From Haliotis asinina (lineage: Eukaryota; Mollusca; Gastropoda; Lepetellida; Haliotidae): a DNA stretch of 64,000 nt. Positions 1 to 13,294 of the stretch are shown one piece after another (within the stretch, counting starts at the first letter, position 1; each line of letters opens with the position of its first letter). The stretch lies in assembly GCF_037392515.1 (NCBI RefSeq), contig NC_090281.1:49328645-49392644 (forward strand). The letters run 5' to 3'. The position numbers were made by a program, and so were the translations under genes. Under the pieces are notes generated by a model. That model did no database searches, was not told where the DNA came from, and saw only the letters and a program-made list of their open reading frames with translations.

Positions 1-648
1 TTCTGTCAGTGAGATATAAGTATGAAACTGGGAACTGAATTGTTCTGTCAGTGAGATAAGTATGGAATGGCAGCTGTATTGTTCTGTCAGTAAGATAAGT
101 ATGGAATGGCAGCTGTATTGTTCTGTCAGTAAGATAAGTATGGAATGGCAGCTGTATTGTTCTGTCAGTAAGATAAGTATGGAACTGGGATCAGTGAGAT
201 ATAAGTATGAAACTGGCATGTATTGTCGTATCAGTGAGATAAATATGAAACTGGGAAGTGTGTTATTCTGTCAGTAAGATATAAGTATGAAACTGGCAGC
301 TATGTTGTTCTGTCAGTGAGATAAGTATGAAACTGGGGACTATATTGCTCTGTCAGTGAGATATAAGTATGAAACTGGAAACTGTATTGCTGTATTGCTG
401 TGTCAGTATGAAACTGGGAACTGTATTGCTCTGTCAGTGAGTTATAAGTGTGAAACTGGGAACTGTATTGCTCTGTCAGTGAGTTATAAGTGTGAAACTG
501 GGAACTGTATTGCTCTGTCAGTGAGTTATAAGTGTGAAACTGGGAACTGTATTGCTCTGTCAGTGAGTTATAAGTGTGAAACTGGGAACTGTATTGCTCT
601 GTCAGTGAGTTATAAGTATGAAACTGGGAACCATGCTGCTTCATTGTA
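1..648. repeat. Minisatellite, 39- and 42-bp units, running off the left edge
   Basis: About 15 units in the ATP8A intron before exon 673. The right half is regular 42-bp units (TCTGTCAGTGAGTTATAAGT followed by GTGAAACTGGGAACTGTATT), the left part 39-bp variants with GGAATGGCAGC. Both lengths are multiples of three, so a repeated peptide frame (such as YKCETGNCIALSVS) stays open on both strands. It is not a gene. Confidence 0.95.
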
Positions 649-672
649 ATTACTAACGTGATCAACTTGCAG

Positions 673-3600
673 TGTACGGAGAACCTACTTTAAGACCCAG
701 AGACAGTATGTCCAAGAGATGGAACTTGCTAATAAAGAAGCCATTTTGAATGGATCTCCTAAAAAGAAGAGGTGAGAGTTGGTTGCAGATATCATTCCTG
801 AACTATGCAAGGGTAAATATAATAAATATGATACAGTTTAATAATCTCATCCCTAAGCTGACAGAATGTGCATTGCAGATCAGAAGCATGTCTGAAAATA
901 TCATTTAAAGTAAAATGATTGGAATTTGGTTATGTTTGCGACTCTTCAGATTTTTCTCAAATTTCTGTTTCAGACCTATAACAGAGCGAGCACGTCTTCT
1001 TGGATGTTCATTCTTTGGGCGGTCGGCAGGCAGGATACCGCCCTCTTCAAATCAACCACGTAAGTTGAACCTCAAAGTTTAGAGTAATCTTCCCTTCTTT
1101 TGAGCTGATCTGAGACTTACCTAAGTTTAGTTGGCTATGTAGTGGAGATATCACATTATCACTTCACTCTCAGTGTTCTGTAGATAGGTTGTACTGAGCT
1201 TGTTAGGATTTAGGCCTTCTGTCTGAAAGCAGTTCTAGGCAGATCGACTGTAACATCACATTGATACTACGAATGTTTTAATTATTTTTGTAATCAGCCA
1301 TCATCTGAGGAATCAGTTTGACTTTAAGGTAACAAAAATCTGTTCCCACAGAACATGTTGTATGTTCGATACAAATTTATCAAAATATAATAAAAGTTAC
1401 AAATACCCCAACCTTGGTGATGGTATTTTACTTTTATTAACAAGTTGTCACATATTTGAACTTGAGGGTGACAGTGTATTTATTGTCCAGAATTATTCTT
1501 TCTAAACTAAACCATTTGAACAGCAGATATATTAGAGATGCTACTCATTGAACATCATGGGAACTGCTTTGTGATGCCATTTCATCTCATCTCCAAGCTT
1601 ATCTCCTGAGCATGTTTTGGATGATAAATTCTAATCTTACTTACACTTAAAACATTAAACTACCCAACTGTCTTGATCAGGAGACACATTGTTCAAGAAT
1701 CAATGTTCTTTTCTGTCTTATGATGTTTCTGTCTATTGACAAACTTCTTTTCTTCTTTAATGTAACGAATATCCATTTTGGTATACATGCAGTGCAGAAC
1801 GTAATTGTTTATTTGCAAATACTTCTATTCCCTCTGCTGCATTTCAATAGTTGGTAAAAAGCTTATTTCATTGTTCATGTCTGAGTCTCTCATTTGGGAA
1901 AGGTAAATTAAATGATGGTTATATAAAATAAGTTTTTATTGTCTTAAATCCAAAAATTTCATTCAAAATAATCCATCTGTTTCAAAATGTTTTCCAATTT
2001 CTAATCACTTACATCCAAAGTTGATATTCAAAAGTAATGTTTTCTTGAAGAAATGACAACCTCACGTCTTTTGTCAGGTGAGCAGTTCCAGACCTCATCT
2101 GCTCAGCCCTTACCCCAAACTCCCCTTCTCATTCTCCTGCCTTCAGTCCCTGTCAACAAAGTCTTACATCACTGAACAGAGTTATACCCCTTAATAATGT
2201 CAGGATCTAGCCATTTGATCTAATCAGGGATTTCCCTGGCTGATCCTTGGTCTGTTAGTGCTGGTTGGTTTGAACCACCACTTCAGGACCTTCATCCCAC
2301 ATTAAGCATTAATGTTACTGAAATAGTTTTCAAATCTGTGTTAATCCCAACCCCTCACTCAATCAACTACTCAACCACTCAACCACTCAACCACTCACTC
2401 ACTGAGTCTGCCAACCATGACTAATGTCCCTATGTGCTTGATTTAACAGACTTTGCACAACACACATTAAATGATAACCATTTGCAGAAATGCCAACGTC
2501 TACGATGTAAGCATAGTCGCTACGAATTTTAACCCCAAACAATGTCAATAGAAATTCTATAAAATGTTAAAGAAAATTTATTAAAATTTGGATATAAAGA
2601 CAAAAACACACATTTCCATCGATTAAATATATTTTTGAGACAAGACAAATACTATGCTAAAACTTTTGTGGTCAGACTACTAATTTGATCCTTGAGACTA
2701 CTATTGTCGACACTTTGGAGTTGGCATCTCTGCATTTGTTTAAATAGGTCAACATCCCAGTGATGCCTATAGAGTTCACCACCCATGTTAAATGTATCTG
2801 CAGTAGTTAAACGACACATTGATCTTTTACGGATCCTTGTCCTTTGTCAGGCAGATCCTGCTCAAATGGTGGAAACATCCTTGTCTCTATGATGGATCCT
2901 TGTGCTTGAGTCAGATGGATCCCTCTCATTTGCAGGGATATATGTCCCTTAGTTGAAGGGAATTTTGTCACCTAGTTGAAGGGTACTAGTGAGGATCTGA
3001 ATTAGAATTGGTCTTCAGCAACCCATGTTTCTTTTAAGAAGATACTAACAGGCTCCCTGACTTGGCTGACATATGTAATTGTATCCCTGTTGTGTAAATC
3101 ATTGCTCATGCTGCTGATTTGCTTTGTCAGGTCCAAACTTGATTAATTGCTGAGTGCGGCATAAAACTAAACTCACTCACTCACTCACTCACTCACCCAA
3201 ACTTGATTAATTACAGTCTGTTATCATATAGCTCAAATATTAACGTCAGTAAATGCACTGTTATACAACAAACTAAATACTTGTACTTTTCTCTCACTAG
3301 TAAGTTGTACAAAGACAAATTTGAACTATCCCCCCTTTTTGTTTCAATTATTATTGGCACACAGTGTTGCCTCCAACAGATCTGACTAGACAAAAGTCTC
3401 TGTGTTCGGATCTGAATAATCTGACATATCGGAAAAAATGGATGCTCAGACCATATTATTAAATATTGCTCTTTCATGGTGCTTTCTGTGACAGATCAAA
3501 AGTGTTAGTATTATAATTTGAAGATTTTCTATCATGTTACGTGATGAATTATGCATATTTTTCTTCAGAGGATTTCCTCTTTGTCATAAATTGCATGATA

Positions 3601-6600
3601 TTGTAATTCTCTGTTGTATTGGCATATTTTAAGAAATGTACCAGCGTATAACATTGCTAGTTAGTAGTATTAATGTGATTTTTTTTTTCAAATGTTTTTT
3701 TTTTATAAGTTATTTTATTCAGAATTACAGACAGTTTTATTCTTGGAATTAGTACTGTTTGTATTTTGTAGTACTACTTTGTTTTAAGTCATTAGTAATT
3801 AGTTTTTGTGAAGACAGTATCAACAGTTGCATACTTTGAATCTAAGGATCAAAGGGCCCAAACAGATTGAACAAAATTTCTTATTTTCTCAATAAAAATC
3901 GAAGAACTTTGTCATTATTCTTCTTCAACTTGCTACATGATACATTTAATAAGTGTAACATTGTTTTCGCTAACTTACTCCTAATTTGTGTTTCTGACCT
4001 GAAATTAACAATTGACATTCACATTAATTGTGTATTTTGAAAAATTTTCCATAACACTTTACTGATGCAGAGTTGAAATGTCTTCTGAAGTTGTTTAATT
4101 GACCGGGTTGATTGTCATTCACACTTCACTTGATGCCCCACATTCTCCTGAACTTACTCCTCATCATGTCTTGTATATTATATGATTTATCACCCACCCA
4201 AGTTGCAGGTGCCAGTGTCGTTTGTTACAAGTGGTAAAGTGTTGGGATGTTGCAGAAGAGACTACAAACATAGGATGTAGATGGACAACTGTCATGGTGG
4301 CAAGCATTCATATGACACCCAGCCAGGATGGGCTTTTCAAAAACATATATATGGGGTGAAAGATGATCTGTGTAATGTCAGATGAGGACTGGTTGATACT
4401 CTGTATGATTTGGGAAATGAAGGATGGTCTGCCTCATATCAGATGTGGACTACTAGTTGACAACTACTGGGGTTGGGTTGTGTGGGGTGGGGTAAGGATG
4501 TTTTGGGATTGCTGCGCAGGTGTGTCTGTGTCTGTCTGTGAGAGCATGCTGGATTGGTGCGTGGCTAAATAACTGCGTCACACATACGATATAAAAAATA
4601 TATTCAGTTCTCTTCACATAGCATCATTTCATTCCTCAACCTGCTATCAAGTACAAAGTTCAGTATGTGATCAGTCGCATCAAAGATTTGTGTGAATGAC
4701 CTTGAACTCCCTTGCAATTTTTGTGGCCACTTTATTTTTACAATGAGCATGCTTGTTTTAAACAGCGCCATCACCCACTATGTCAAGTAAGTTTTGTTGT
4801 AGTACTGATTCTTTGTGTTGTTGCTCACCTGTTGCCATGACAACAAATACTAACACAACTTTGTATATTGATAGCACTACTCGGGAGGTGGTTATTAACA
4901 ATCAGTTGACAGGATTGTATTATGTATAGCCCAATGATTATGTCTAGGATTTGTTTTGCACTTATTCAGCCGATTATTCTTCACAAAGAGCTTTAAGAAT
5001 CAGTCGAATCTGTCTGGGCTTGGCCTGTTATATTTTTTTTTTTCAGTTCGAGATGTTTGGGTTTTTTTAAGGAATATTTTAATAATATTTTGTTCTGAAA
5101 ATAGCTTATTTAACCTTTTCTTGATATATTTTTTTAATTCCTTTTCCAATAGCTTTGGAAACTTAAACAATACTAACTCAATAGGTATTTTCTAGCTGAC
5201 AACCAAAATTGTTTGATTGTTTCTGTATGGTTCTTTTAAGAAATATTTGTGTTTTAGCCTTTAAGAAGGGCTAATACCATTATAGTTGTACTCATTTTGT
5301 ACTGGTCAAGAAAGCCAGACAAGGAATATAAACTGTTCTTCTGACTTGCTAACTAAAGTAAACAGTCATTTTTTGTCAGAACTATTTTTGTTTAATGTTT
5401 GGCTGTCCTGATAAAAATGAAATACTCATACATCTGTTTTCAATCAGCGTATTAACTGTAAGTAGTCATATAACAAAACATACTACTCAACAATTGCTAA
5501 GTACCAAAATGTCATCTTCAAAGGTGTGGTTCTTAACAAATATTGAGTAATATAGTTTGGTCACAGCCAATTAATTATCTGTTCTGAAGAATGATAACAA
5601 AAAACAAAGGATTGTTCCAATGAACTGTTTGAGAACCATTCCAGTATTGTTCTAGTGATGAGGTAAAAATAATGCACCACTATGAGCTTTCTTGGGTGAA
5701 TGGAATTTGGCGTTCCTTACCACACAAAAAGTTTGGACAAAGGATAAGGAGTATTGAAAGGAACAGATAATTTGTTTGCTGTGAACATGTGGGCATGATG
5801 TAACATTTCATTCTGATCTTGTCCATCCAAGTTGTCACAGCACAATGGCCGCTGTAGGTCTTAGTGCTAAGATGACGAAAAGCACACACAGGCACTTGTA
5901 GCTTGTTTAAGACTTTAGCGACATATCATGTTGACATATTGTTTTGTCATTTTCTGCTACAAGTGCCTGTTATCAGCCTCAACAATACAGTGCATAATTT
6001 CTCCATGATATAGACCTGGGCCGATTCACAATCTTACCTTTGCTTTATACGAAACATCACAAGCTCCATCTGCTTTTATCTCAAAAATGAATCGGTGTAG
6101 AATTCTTTGGTTATATATTTGAAATCAACCAACAGTTCAGCATAGATCTAGATTCCAAATGTGGACTTTGTCCAAATGAGCTTTCTGTTCATGAAGTTAT
6201 ACCAGGAGACTGAAGAAAGTGTTCTTTGGATTGCTGTGAATTTCTGATGGAGGGTAGCAGTTATATCTCCATTCGTTGTAGTTAGAAATGGTGATTTCCT
6301 AAGAACTAATATTGGCTGGGAAGTCCATGGGCTGCAAGATGTCCCAATTTGACACAAACATTTATATACTTGTTTCAGTCATGAAAAAACAGTGGAATTT
6401 GTTTTACCATCATAATTGCATCAGTTGAAGAAGAGAAATTATGTGCTAATATATAAGGTAGGAAATATGGAGATTCTGATGTCATTTCCAAAACAAAGCA
6501 TTGTGGCCAATTGGTACGAAGTAGAATGGAGATATCATTCACTGGACAGTTGCAGAGGGGCTGTTAGACATGACACCATTGACTCCTGCATGACTCTCCG

Positions 6601-9600
6601 GGGACAAGGATTTATATTAGCTCTTAGTTGATACTAAAGTGTTAAATTTAAATTTTGTGAACAGTAGAGGTCATAGAAATTTTTGGAATATTTTTACTAC
6701 GACTATGTACATGGTTTCCTGAATAAGTCCCAAAAATTCATGATCCTTTACTTTTTACACTAAGTATATAACAAACAGCTAAAGAGAGTGTAACATTATA
6801 GCTGATAAGCTTGTAGTCTTTTTTCTGAGAAAAATCGGTGACAGTTATCATTAACCCATAACTATAATCTTGTCATAATTTGTTTGAGTTTATAATAATT
6901 TCTGTTCCTTATTGATATGTTATTATCTGAAACATTTAATTAGTTTTAGTGGTATTGATTTAATGTGTGTTTGACATGAACTTGCCAGAGGTGAGAGGAA
7001 GATCCTCAATTATCTCCCCTTCCCTACTACAGCAATACTCCCTTGTTTTTGTAGCACTCAGGTTGACTTTACTCTCTCCTACCCCAGTTTGATAGATTAG
7101 CAAAGTACCTCTGCCAAGTACCACAACATTCGATGGTTTATAGTGAGTGAGTTTGGTTTTCCACCACTTTCAGCAATATTCCAGCAATATCACGGTGGGG
7201 GACACCAGAAATGGGCTTCACACTATCTACCCAGGTGGGGATGATGGTTTACATGAAACAGACCATTCAACATGTACTTTCAGTGTTGATGAGTCAGCAT
7301 ATTTAGATGACATGTCATAAAGTTTCACAGAGAAAATTCTAAAATTTCAACTACCGTTTCCATTTGTGAGTTATCCTTTCCTTACATTGGTCTTATGGCT
7401 ACGTCACTTTGATGTTTAGAGATATCCTGTCAGCATCATCCCAGTCGAAGTTGTAAAAAGCAGATTTTATCAGTCATGCAAATCAGTACATGAAGTGCAT
7501 AGTTATGGCTTTCAACAGGCCAGTCACTTTGATTTCAGAAGTTTGATTACAAGCAGGAAGAAAGTATAGTCAAATAATATTCAAATTAGCTTGTGGCAGT
7601 GGTGTTATGCTAGTCATCACTTGGTGGGACTGAGTGATGTTGATGCAGCTATATCAATAGCTGCATGTCTGTGGTATCCATGGTTACGGATTTGCCTGCA
7701 TAGCAAGACGAGGTGTTAATTGTTGGAGCGTGTGCAGTGCAGTAGTCAGTCTCCTTTGCATGAAACATATAATTGTTGGTTTGAAATTTGTTTCCAGTTC
7801 TGTTAGCAGAAGTTCTTGGTTTCCCAAGATGGTCGGAGATCAGGGCCTTGTTTCACAAAACTCTCATAAGCCTAAGATCTCGCAACTTTCCTCGTAGCAT
7901 TTTACATCTCCTCTGTTACAGTATGCTAGGTACAAATGCTACGAGAGAAGTTATTAGATCTTAGGCTTATGAGAGTTTTTGTGAAACGGGCCCCAGAGCC
8001 CCATTCTTAAAAGCAACTGTAGCACTAAGATGATCGTAACTCTCTTACAGTAACATAGACTTACGACTGTCATACCGCTATGATTGCTTTGAGGAATGGG
8101 CCCAGCATATTGGACTTATCTGATATGCCATGACAAGACTGATCTGCTGGCCAAAGGGGGGTGTCACCAGTCACTCACTAGCTCACGTAATGTGAGGCCA
8201 GAAGCAACAAGGTCTGTTGTGGTGGAATTTTTCACTAGAAGGATCACAGATCTTGACGACTAGTAGTGAAAGTTGGTCACTGACACAGACAAGTGCATAA
8301 CAAGAGAACTGTCCTTTATTGAACACAGTCCCATACAGTGTGTACGGTCCCTTATAGCGTGCACCCCCACATCTGTCATACTTTGTTTAAAGAATGTGTG
8401 CATCAGTGAATCCTTGAATACACACACAGAATCAATGCATCGTTACGTCAGTGAATCCTTGTCAATATTCACCTTGTTAGGTAATCTCAACCCCATCACT
8501 AAGGACCCTGTTTTATTTGAGCTTGAGGAGTTTTTGGACTTTGGTAGTCTGAGCTGTACCAGTGGTCATGTTAGTCGTGGATGCAGTCCATGATAATGAT
8601 GCTGACCTCAAGTTGAGCACATCTTCCTTGGATTACTGCTGGGTCATGTGTGAATGTGCGATGATCTTTACAATAATTATTGTAGCTTCAGGGTTTTTCC
8701 TGCTCAGGATAAAATTCCATTTTATCTTTAAAAAAAGAATTTGTTTCCAAGGAATTACTTTCACTCCCAACAAGATGTTACCTGACAGTCATACTGCTGT
8801 TCTGACTACAAGGACTTATGTTATGGTCTCTTCTTTCAGATCAAGTCATTTAATGGGTTTGTTGTCCAATTTCCGTTTCCCTGAACCGTCTTGGCTAACC
8901 TTTAGTTTGAGTAGATTATGTTATTTACTGCTAAATGTTCCACACAGTAATTTTGGGGGTGGGTGGAGGGGTCGAGAGTTGAATAGCCAAGTGGTTAAGG
9001 TGTTCATTTATGACACCGAAGACCTGGGTTCAATTCCCCACATGGATACACAGTGTGAAGCCCATTTCTTGCATCCCCCAGCCATGTTATTGCTGGAATG
9101 TTGCTAAAAGTGGCTAACATGTTCGGTTTTAAACAACATTTGGCAGTGTTCAACCAGCTATAATAATGTCCAACATGTAAACACAATAGGATTTTCTCCT
9201 AATTTAACACTCTTGCTGCCAGTGTATGCTGAAAGCTTTGCTGCTCTTTATTGGAATTTATCAGGAGACCTCCTTTCCCAGATGATGTCTGCTGTGAAAA
9301 ATTAAATATAAAGAAAGTAACATTAGCCTGTGGATCATTTCATGAATCCAAAATGTTGATAGTCCAGACAATGGCAACACCATCATGTTATGTGAACTGT
9401 CAATGTATTTTATGGGAGGGTTAGAGATATTTGGTAAACTGAAATGTACAAACATCTATTACACTTCCTCGAAGTTTATATTTTGGGCAAACCTCAGCTG
9501 AATACCTGAAAACCTGAATACCTGAAAACCTGAATACCTGAATACCTGAATACCTGAATACCTGAATTCCTGCCTTTCCTAACAATAACTAGCAGCAAAA

Positions 9601-12600
9601 TACAAATTTCTACCTTTTCAGTTACCTCTGACTTTCACAGATCTTAGTCTATTTGTTTCATCAACAAAGCAGCTTTTATTATTATTCCTAAAGAAAAGAA
9701 AGTAAAAGAGGATCATTGTCATACTTTACCAGTTGACCGTTCCACTGTTTAATTTGCCCAATAACATGTAAGAGTTTCTCGGTTCACATATTTAAAAAAT
9801 TCTGTCTCCTGTAGCTGTTGATAGGTCTGTCTCCACATTCATCAATTCACAGTGAAGGAAATGCTTCCTGAAAACACAAACGATAGCATTGCACTAACTG
9901 TTTTATTAATACATCATGCATCAGCTCCAATCAAGACCTCCAACTTTCCCAATCTGTAGCTTAACCGTATTAATATTAACACAGTGAAATCTATTATTAA
10001 CACTCGCATTATTGCCCAGATTTCTAAATTGTACCCTTAATATATTATTTATTTTGTTAACACATACTTTTACATATTTTGATAGCTTTATCACTAACTT
10101 AGTACTAGTTTTATATTTCTATCTATTATTCACTTTGGCACCTTCCCTATTAGATGACGTGTGGACTGGATACAGGTTTAAACCTTTGTCAAAATAAAAG
10201 ATGCCACATTACTTGACAGTGTCAAAATATATTTTAAAATAAGAATTGTGATTTTAGAGGCAGACGAGAAATTTATGTTGACAACTTTAAATGTGAATAT
10301 CGTTAGCCCAACTGGCATAGTTTTGGGTTAGGACAACCAAATTGTAAATTGTGGTTTTCCAATTTCCCATATATTGGTTTAGAACAGAACAACCAGTCCA
10401 AGACTGAACATAACAGATTTTCACCTTGTTCTTTGCCAGTTTGTAATTTTGGTCAAGATTTCCCTCTCATGTTATATATATCTCTAATGTATGGTGTGGC
10501 CAACGCCCATACAGGGTTTATGTAATATGGTTTTCTCTGATCGTATGACACAATTCTCTCTTATTTATGTGTATATTACTTGAAAATATTTATCCCCAAA
10601 CATGACAAAATACTGATAAATATCTAGCTCTACAAGGAGGAAACGGATCAGATTTTTTAGATCTGAAATTACATGTTCAATCCCTGATTAAAGAAATATA
10701 TCAACATACTGACACCTGATACTTCTGTATATTTTGTCTTTGGAACAGTTATAAACGAATCTGAGAATATAAGATTGTTCTCCCTTCAAAAGGCCTAGCA
10801 CATGTTTGTGAAGGCTTACAGCACGTGGTATGTGTGTTGTGAAGGAGAAACATGTTGTACAGCTTGAAGGTACTTGAACAAACTAGGAACAGGAACAAGA
10901 ACAAACTAGTGTACAGTCTGATAAGTAGCAAAACAAAACCATTTTAAATCTTTATTATATTGTTTCTGGTCTACATAATTATGTACAGTAAACTGATCAA
11001 GGATATTCTCAGTGTCTATGTTGGGATCAGTTCCTTGGCCAAATTGCGTCACTTTTGTTCTCCAACGTCTCCAAACATCAGATTTTGGTTTCCAAAGTGG
11101 ACTCTCAGAATATCCTCACCTAATATTTGGCTGTATTTTCTATAGTTTTTCAGACCCATTTGTATGAATGTACATATCATTTGTAACTACAAACACATAT
11201 ACTGAGGGAAAAAAATAAGGGATCATATGAAAGCACAAGTGTTCCCTTATTTATTTCCAGAATTCTTCACAATCTTTGTCTCACATAGCTTGTGAAGAAA
11301 CCTGGGAAAATAAATAAAGGAACACTTGTTCTTTTATGTGATCCCTAATTTTTGTCCCTCAGTATATGTTACCTTGTTAATAGTTGCGCATGTAGGGTGT
11401 GTGGGTTATATGTTGTGTACTAACCCTTTCAATGGCTGTGACATTGCTTTTGCTTTTTTTGTCATTATATTTTAGTTATTGTTACTAATGACACAACTGT
11501 AGGTCAGTCTTTGACCAGGAATTCATCTGTTTGTTGACTTTTACAGATGGGTATGCCTTCTCACAAGAAGAGCATGGAGTTGTACCACAGGTAAGTGAGC
11601 TCAGTTAGCTACATCTTGGGTGGAAGCTATTGCCACAAGGACCCATCTTCCAGACCCATGAAGGTCCACAAATGATCTTCAGTAACCCAGACTTGTTGTA
11701 AGAAGCAACTAACAGGATCGGGTGGTCAAGCTCGCTGACTTGGTTAACACATGTTGTCATATCCCAATTGCATAGATCAATTGTCATGCTGTTGATCACT
11801 GGATTGCCTGGTCTAGATTTGATTATTTATAGACTGAGGTCATATAGCAGGAATATTGTTGAGTGTGGAATAGAACTAAACTCAATCCAATCAGTCTGAA
11901 TTGAATTAAAAATGGAGACTGTTATTGTACTGTTGATTTTAAGAGTGTCATCTCTCGCCTTCCAAAGAAAAACTTTTTGGAACACAATAGGAAGTCTGAT
12001 ATATACTCTTCGAAAAAAGGTAGGGGAACTGTACTTTCATTGTCCAGTTGTCGAAAATGAGAGTTACATGGGGTTGTATCAATGTTGATACAATAATAGT
12101 GGATATTTTGAGAATGGATCACCGCAAAACAAAGCTGTTCGTTCAGTTATCACTTGTGTCAGGTGACTGGAGTATGACATTAAAAGTTTTCAGTCAGTAG
12201 TGTGATTTGAGCCTGAAAACCCTGACCATGCACAGATGCCAAAAAATTATCGGAACAAAATGGTCCAGAGTGATTTATCGACCTGCCTGAAAAATGTCAA
12301 GGCTCTTAATGACACCCCATGCATGTGTAGGAGGTTCCCATATTGTGCATGTGCTTCCCATGCATTGTGTTTGCATATGGTAGTAACGTGAAATGATGCT
12401 GCATACACAAGATGAATGTCATTGTAACGTTCTTCAATGAGTTTTCTTTCTACCAGACTTCAAAGTTCAGGTTCCCCTACTTTTTTTTCGAGTCTATGTC
12501 TTGAATATCAGAGTACCAGCCTTGTGATCATCGGTTAAAATTATACCAAGCAGAATTATGTCCCCTGGGCCTACCAGAAACTTGTGATTATGTTCCTTAC

Positions 12601-13294
12601 TGTAGACATGAGATTCTCAGGGATGTTCAACATCTGACACGTGCATCTTCCTTTGTATTAGTACAGCTGACACAGAATGCAGTTGAGAAATACTGCTCAA
12701 GGCTTGCTAAAACTGACTCACTCTCTATATTCTACTTTGTATGAAATCTTCAACCCAGAGTCGATTCTTCTCTCCAGTAAGACCTCATACATCTGCCATA
12801 GCTGGTCACATCAAGTGGAAGGGTGTTGGGGTAGCCAAGTGGTTAAAGCTTTAACCTGGGTCAGTGAACAACCCGCATGGGTACAATGTGTTAAGCCCCT
12901 GAATGCATTACTACTGAAATTACGCATAGAGCGATGCTCAATCATTCTCACTCATATCAAGTGGACCTTGAGTAGACATCACCCTGTCAAACACAAAAGA
13001 TGATTGTTTTATTGAATTAGATGTCCGTATTCTGTGTGCAAAAGACACACAGAATTGTGAGTAAAGACACACCGAATTTATGTCAGTAGGATGTCACAGT
13101 GTCACATGCCAGGTATCATAAGACACTGTCTACATTGGAACAGTTCTCGGATTATTCATATAAAACACTTTTAAAAAATGAGACCCTTAGCTATAGAGTT
13201 GAAATGGATTTGATTGTTATCAGTATTGTCTGTGTTTCAGGCTGACTACATCCGGGCATATGACACCACGAAAGAGAAGCCAGAAGGATTGTAG
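673..13294 (+). CDS. ATP8A: ATP8A-type phospholipid-transporting P4-ATPase, C-terminal exons (partial at 5')
   Basis: Four phase-matched exons give the last 93 residues and the stop of a P4-ATPase flippase, the enzyme that moves aminophospholipids to the cytosolic leaflet: 673-771, 974-1059, 11547-11590 and 13241-13294 (stop TAG). All introns are GT-AG. The exon at 673 encodes the cytosolic tail just after the last membrane helix (motif RRTYFKTQRQYVQEME), followed by ITERARLL. The 44-nt exon at 11547 encodes HGYAFSQEEHGVVPQ and the last exon ADYIRAYDTTKEKPEGL. In vertebrate ATP8A1/ATP8A2 the GYAFSQ...RAYDTTK segment is the autoinhibitory C-terminal tail, so the paralogue group is clear, but ATP8A1 versus ATP8A2 cannot be decided. 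The intron between exons two and three is about 10.5 kb and full of repeats. The catalytic part lies left of the window. Family call from motif recall, not a search. Confidence 0.93.
2994..3197 (+). mobile_element. SINE family B, 5' truncated, with ACTC tail
   Basis: TCTTCAGCAACCCATGTTTC, GGCTGACATATGTAATTGTA, then GAGTGCGGCATAAAACTAAA and an ACTC run. In the long ATP8A intron. Confidence 0.75.
7143..7262 (-). mobile_element. Family A SINE, 3' part
   Basis: Reads inverted: AGTGAGTGAGTTTGG, then AGCAATATTCCAGCAATATC and ACACCAGAAATGGGCTTCA. The tRNA-like head is missing. Confidence 0.7.
7843..7994. mobile_element. Fold-back element 1 of a tandem pair
   Basis: Arms GGGCCTTGTTTCACAAAA then CTCTCATAAGCCTAAGATCT, with the mirror image at the right end closing GTGAAACGGGCCCC. 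About 150 bp, no coding content; in the long ATP8A intron. Confidence 0.8.
7995..8104. mobile_element. Fold-back element 2 of the tandem pair
   Basis: A second hairpin directly adjoining the first: GAGCCCCATTCTTAAAAGCA against TGCTTTGAGGAATGGGCCC, with CTAAGATGATCGTAACTCT inside. Same family as 42750-42850. Confidence 0.75.
8978..9120 (+). mobile_element. tRNA-derived SINE (family A)
   Basis: The head holds RNA polymerase III box-A-like AATAGCCAAGTGGTTAAGG and box-B-like GGGTTCAATTCCCC, followed by the body GTGTGAAGCCCATTTCT and the end GTTGCTAAAAGTGGC. In the long ATP8A intron. Confidence 0.85.
9496..9572. repeat. 9-bp tandem repeat
   Basis: About eight copies of AATACCTGA and the variant AAAACCTGA. 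Confidence 0.85.
11197..11367. mobile_element. Near-perfect 170-bp fold-back element
   Basis: Almost the whole element is one palindrome. The left arm starts ATATACTGAGGGAAAAA and runs through AAGGGATCAT and GTTCCCTTATTTATTT. The right arm mirrors it and ends TTTTTGTCCCTCAGTATAT. It ends about 180 bp before the 44-nt ATP8A exon. In RNA it would form a long stable hairpin. Confidence 0.85.
11639..11885 (+). mobile_element. SINE family B, diverged, 50 bp after an ATP8A exon
   Basis: CCATGAAGGTCCACAAATGA, CTAACAGGATCGGGTGG, TGTTGATCACTGGATTGCC and TATAGCAGGAATATTGTTG. It begins about 50 bp after the 44-nt exon's donor. Confidence 0.8.
12006..12494. mobile_element. Mariner/Tc1-type MITE with TA duplication
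   Basis: 489 bp in the long ATP8A intron. The inverted ends of about 35 bp read CTCTTCGAAAAAAGGTAGGG on the left and, inverted, GACTCGAAAAAAAAGTAGGG on the right. TA lies at both edges (12004-12005, 12495-12496). No transposase fragment inside. Confidence 0.75.
12820..12955 (+). mobile_element. tRNA-derived SINE (family A) with 10-bp target duplication
   Basis: The head GGGGTAGCCAAGTGGTTAAA is preceded at 12810-12819 and followed at 12956-12965 by ATCAAGTGGA, a perfect duplication. Box B is damaged. Older than the duplication alone suggests, since the body has diverged. Confidence 0.8.

Larger units (their letters stand above)
1060..11546. other. Long ATP8A intron
   Basis: About 10.5 kb between the exons ending 1059 and starting 11547. 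Apart from the SINEs, fold-back elements and 9-bp repeat listed here it is AT-rich single-copy-looking DNA. The longest ORFs (8273-8593 and 8562-9107) show no homology I recognise, and the second runs into a SINE. I see no further exon. Confidence 0.7.

Noticed and set aside
300-665. Overlapping ORFs of 97 to 121 codons on both strands
   Set aside because: They arise from the 39/42-bp minisatellite, whose length is a multiple of three; no coding signal beyond that.
8562-9107. 181-codon ORF on the + strand
   Set aside because: The last third runs through a SINE and the rest matches no family; likely chance in an ATP8A intron.
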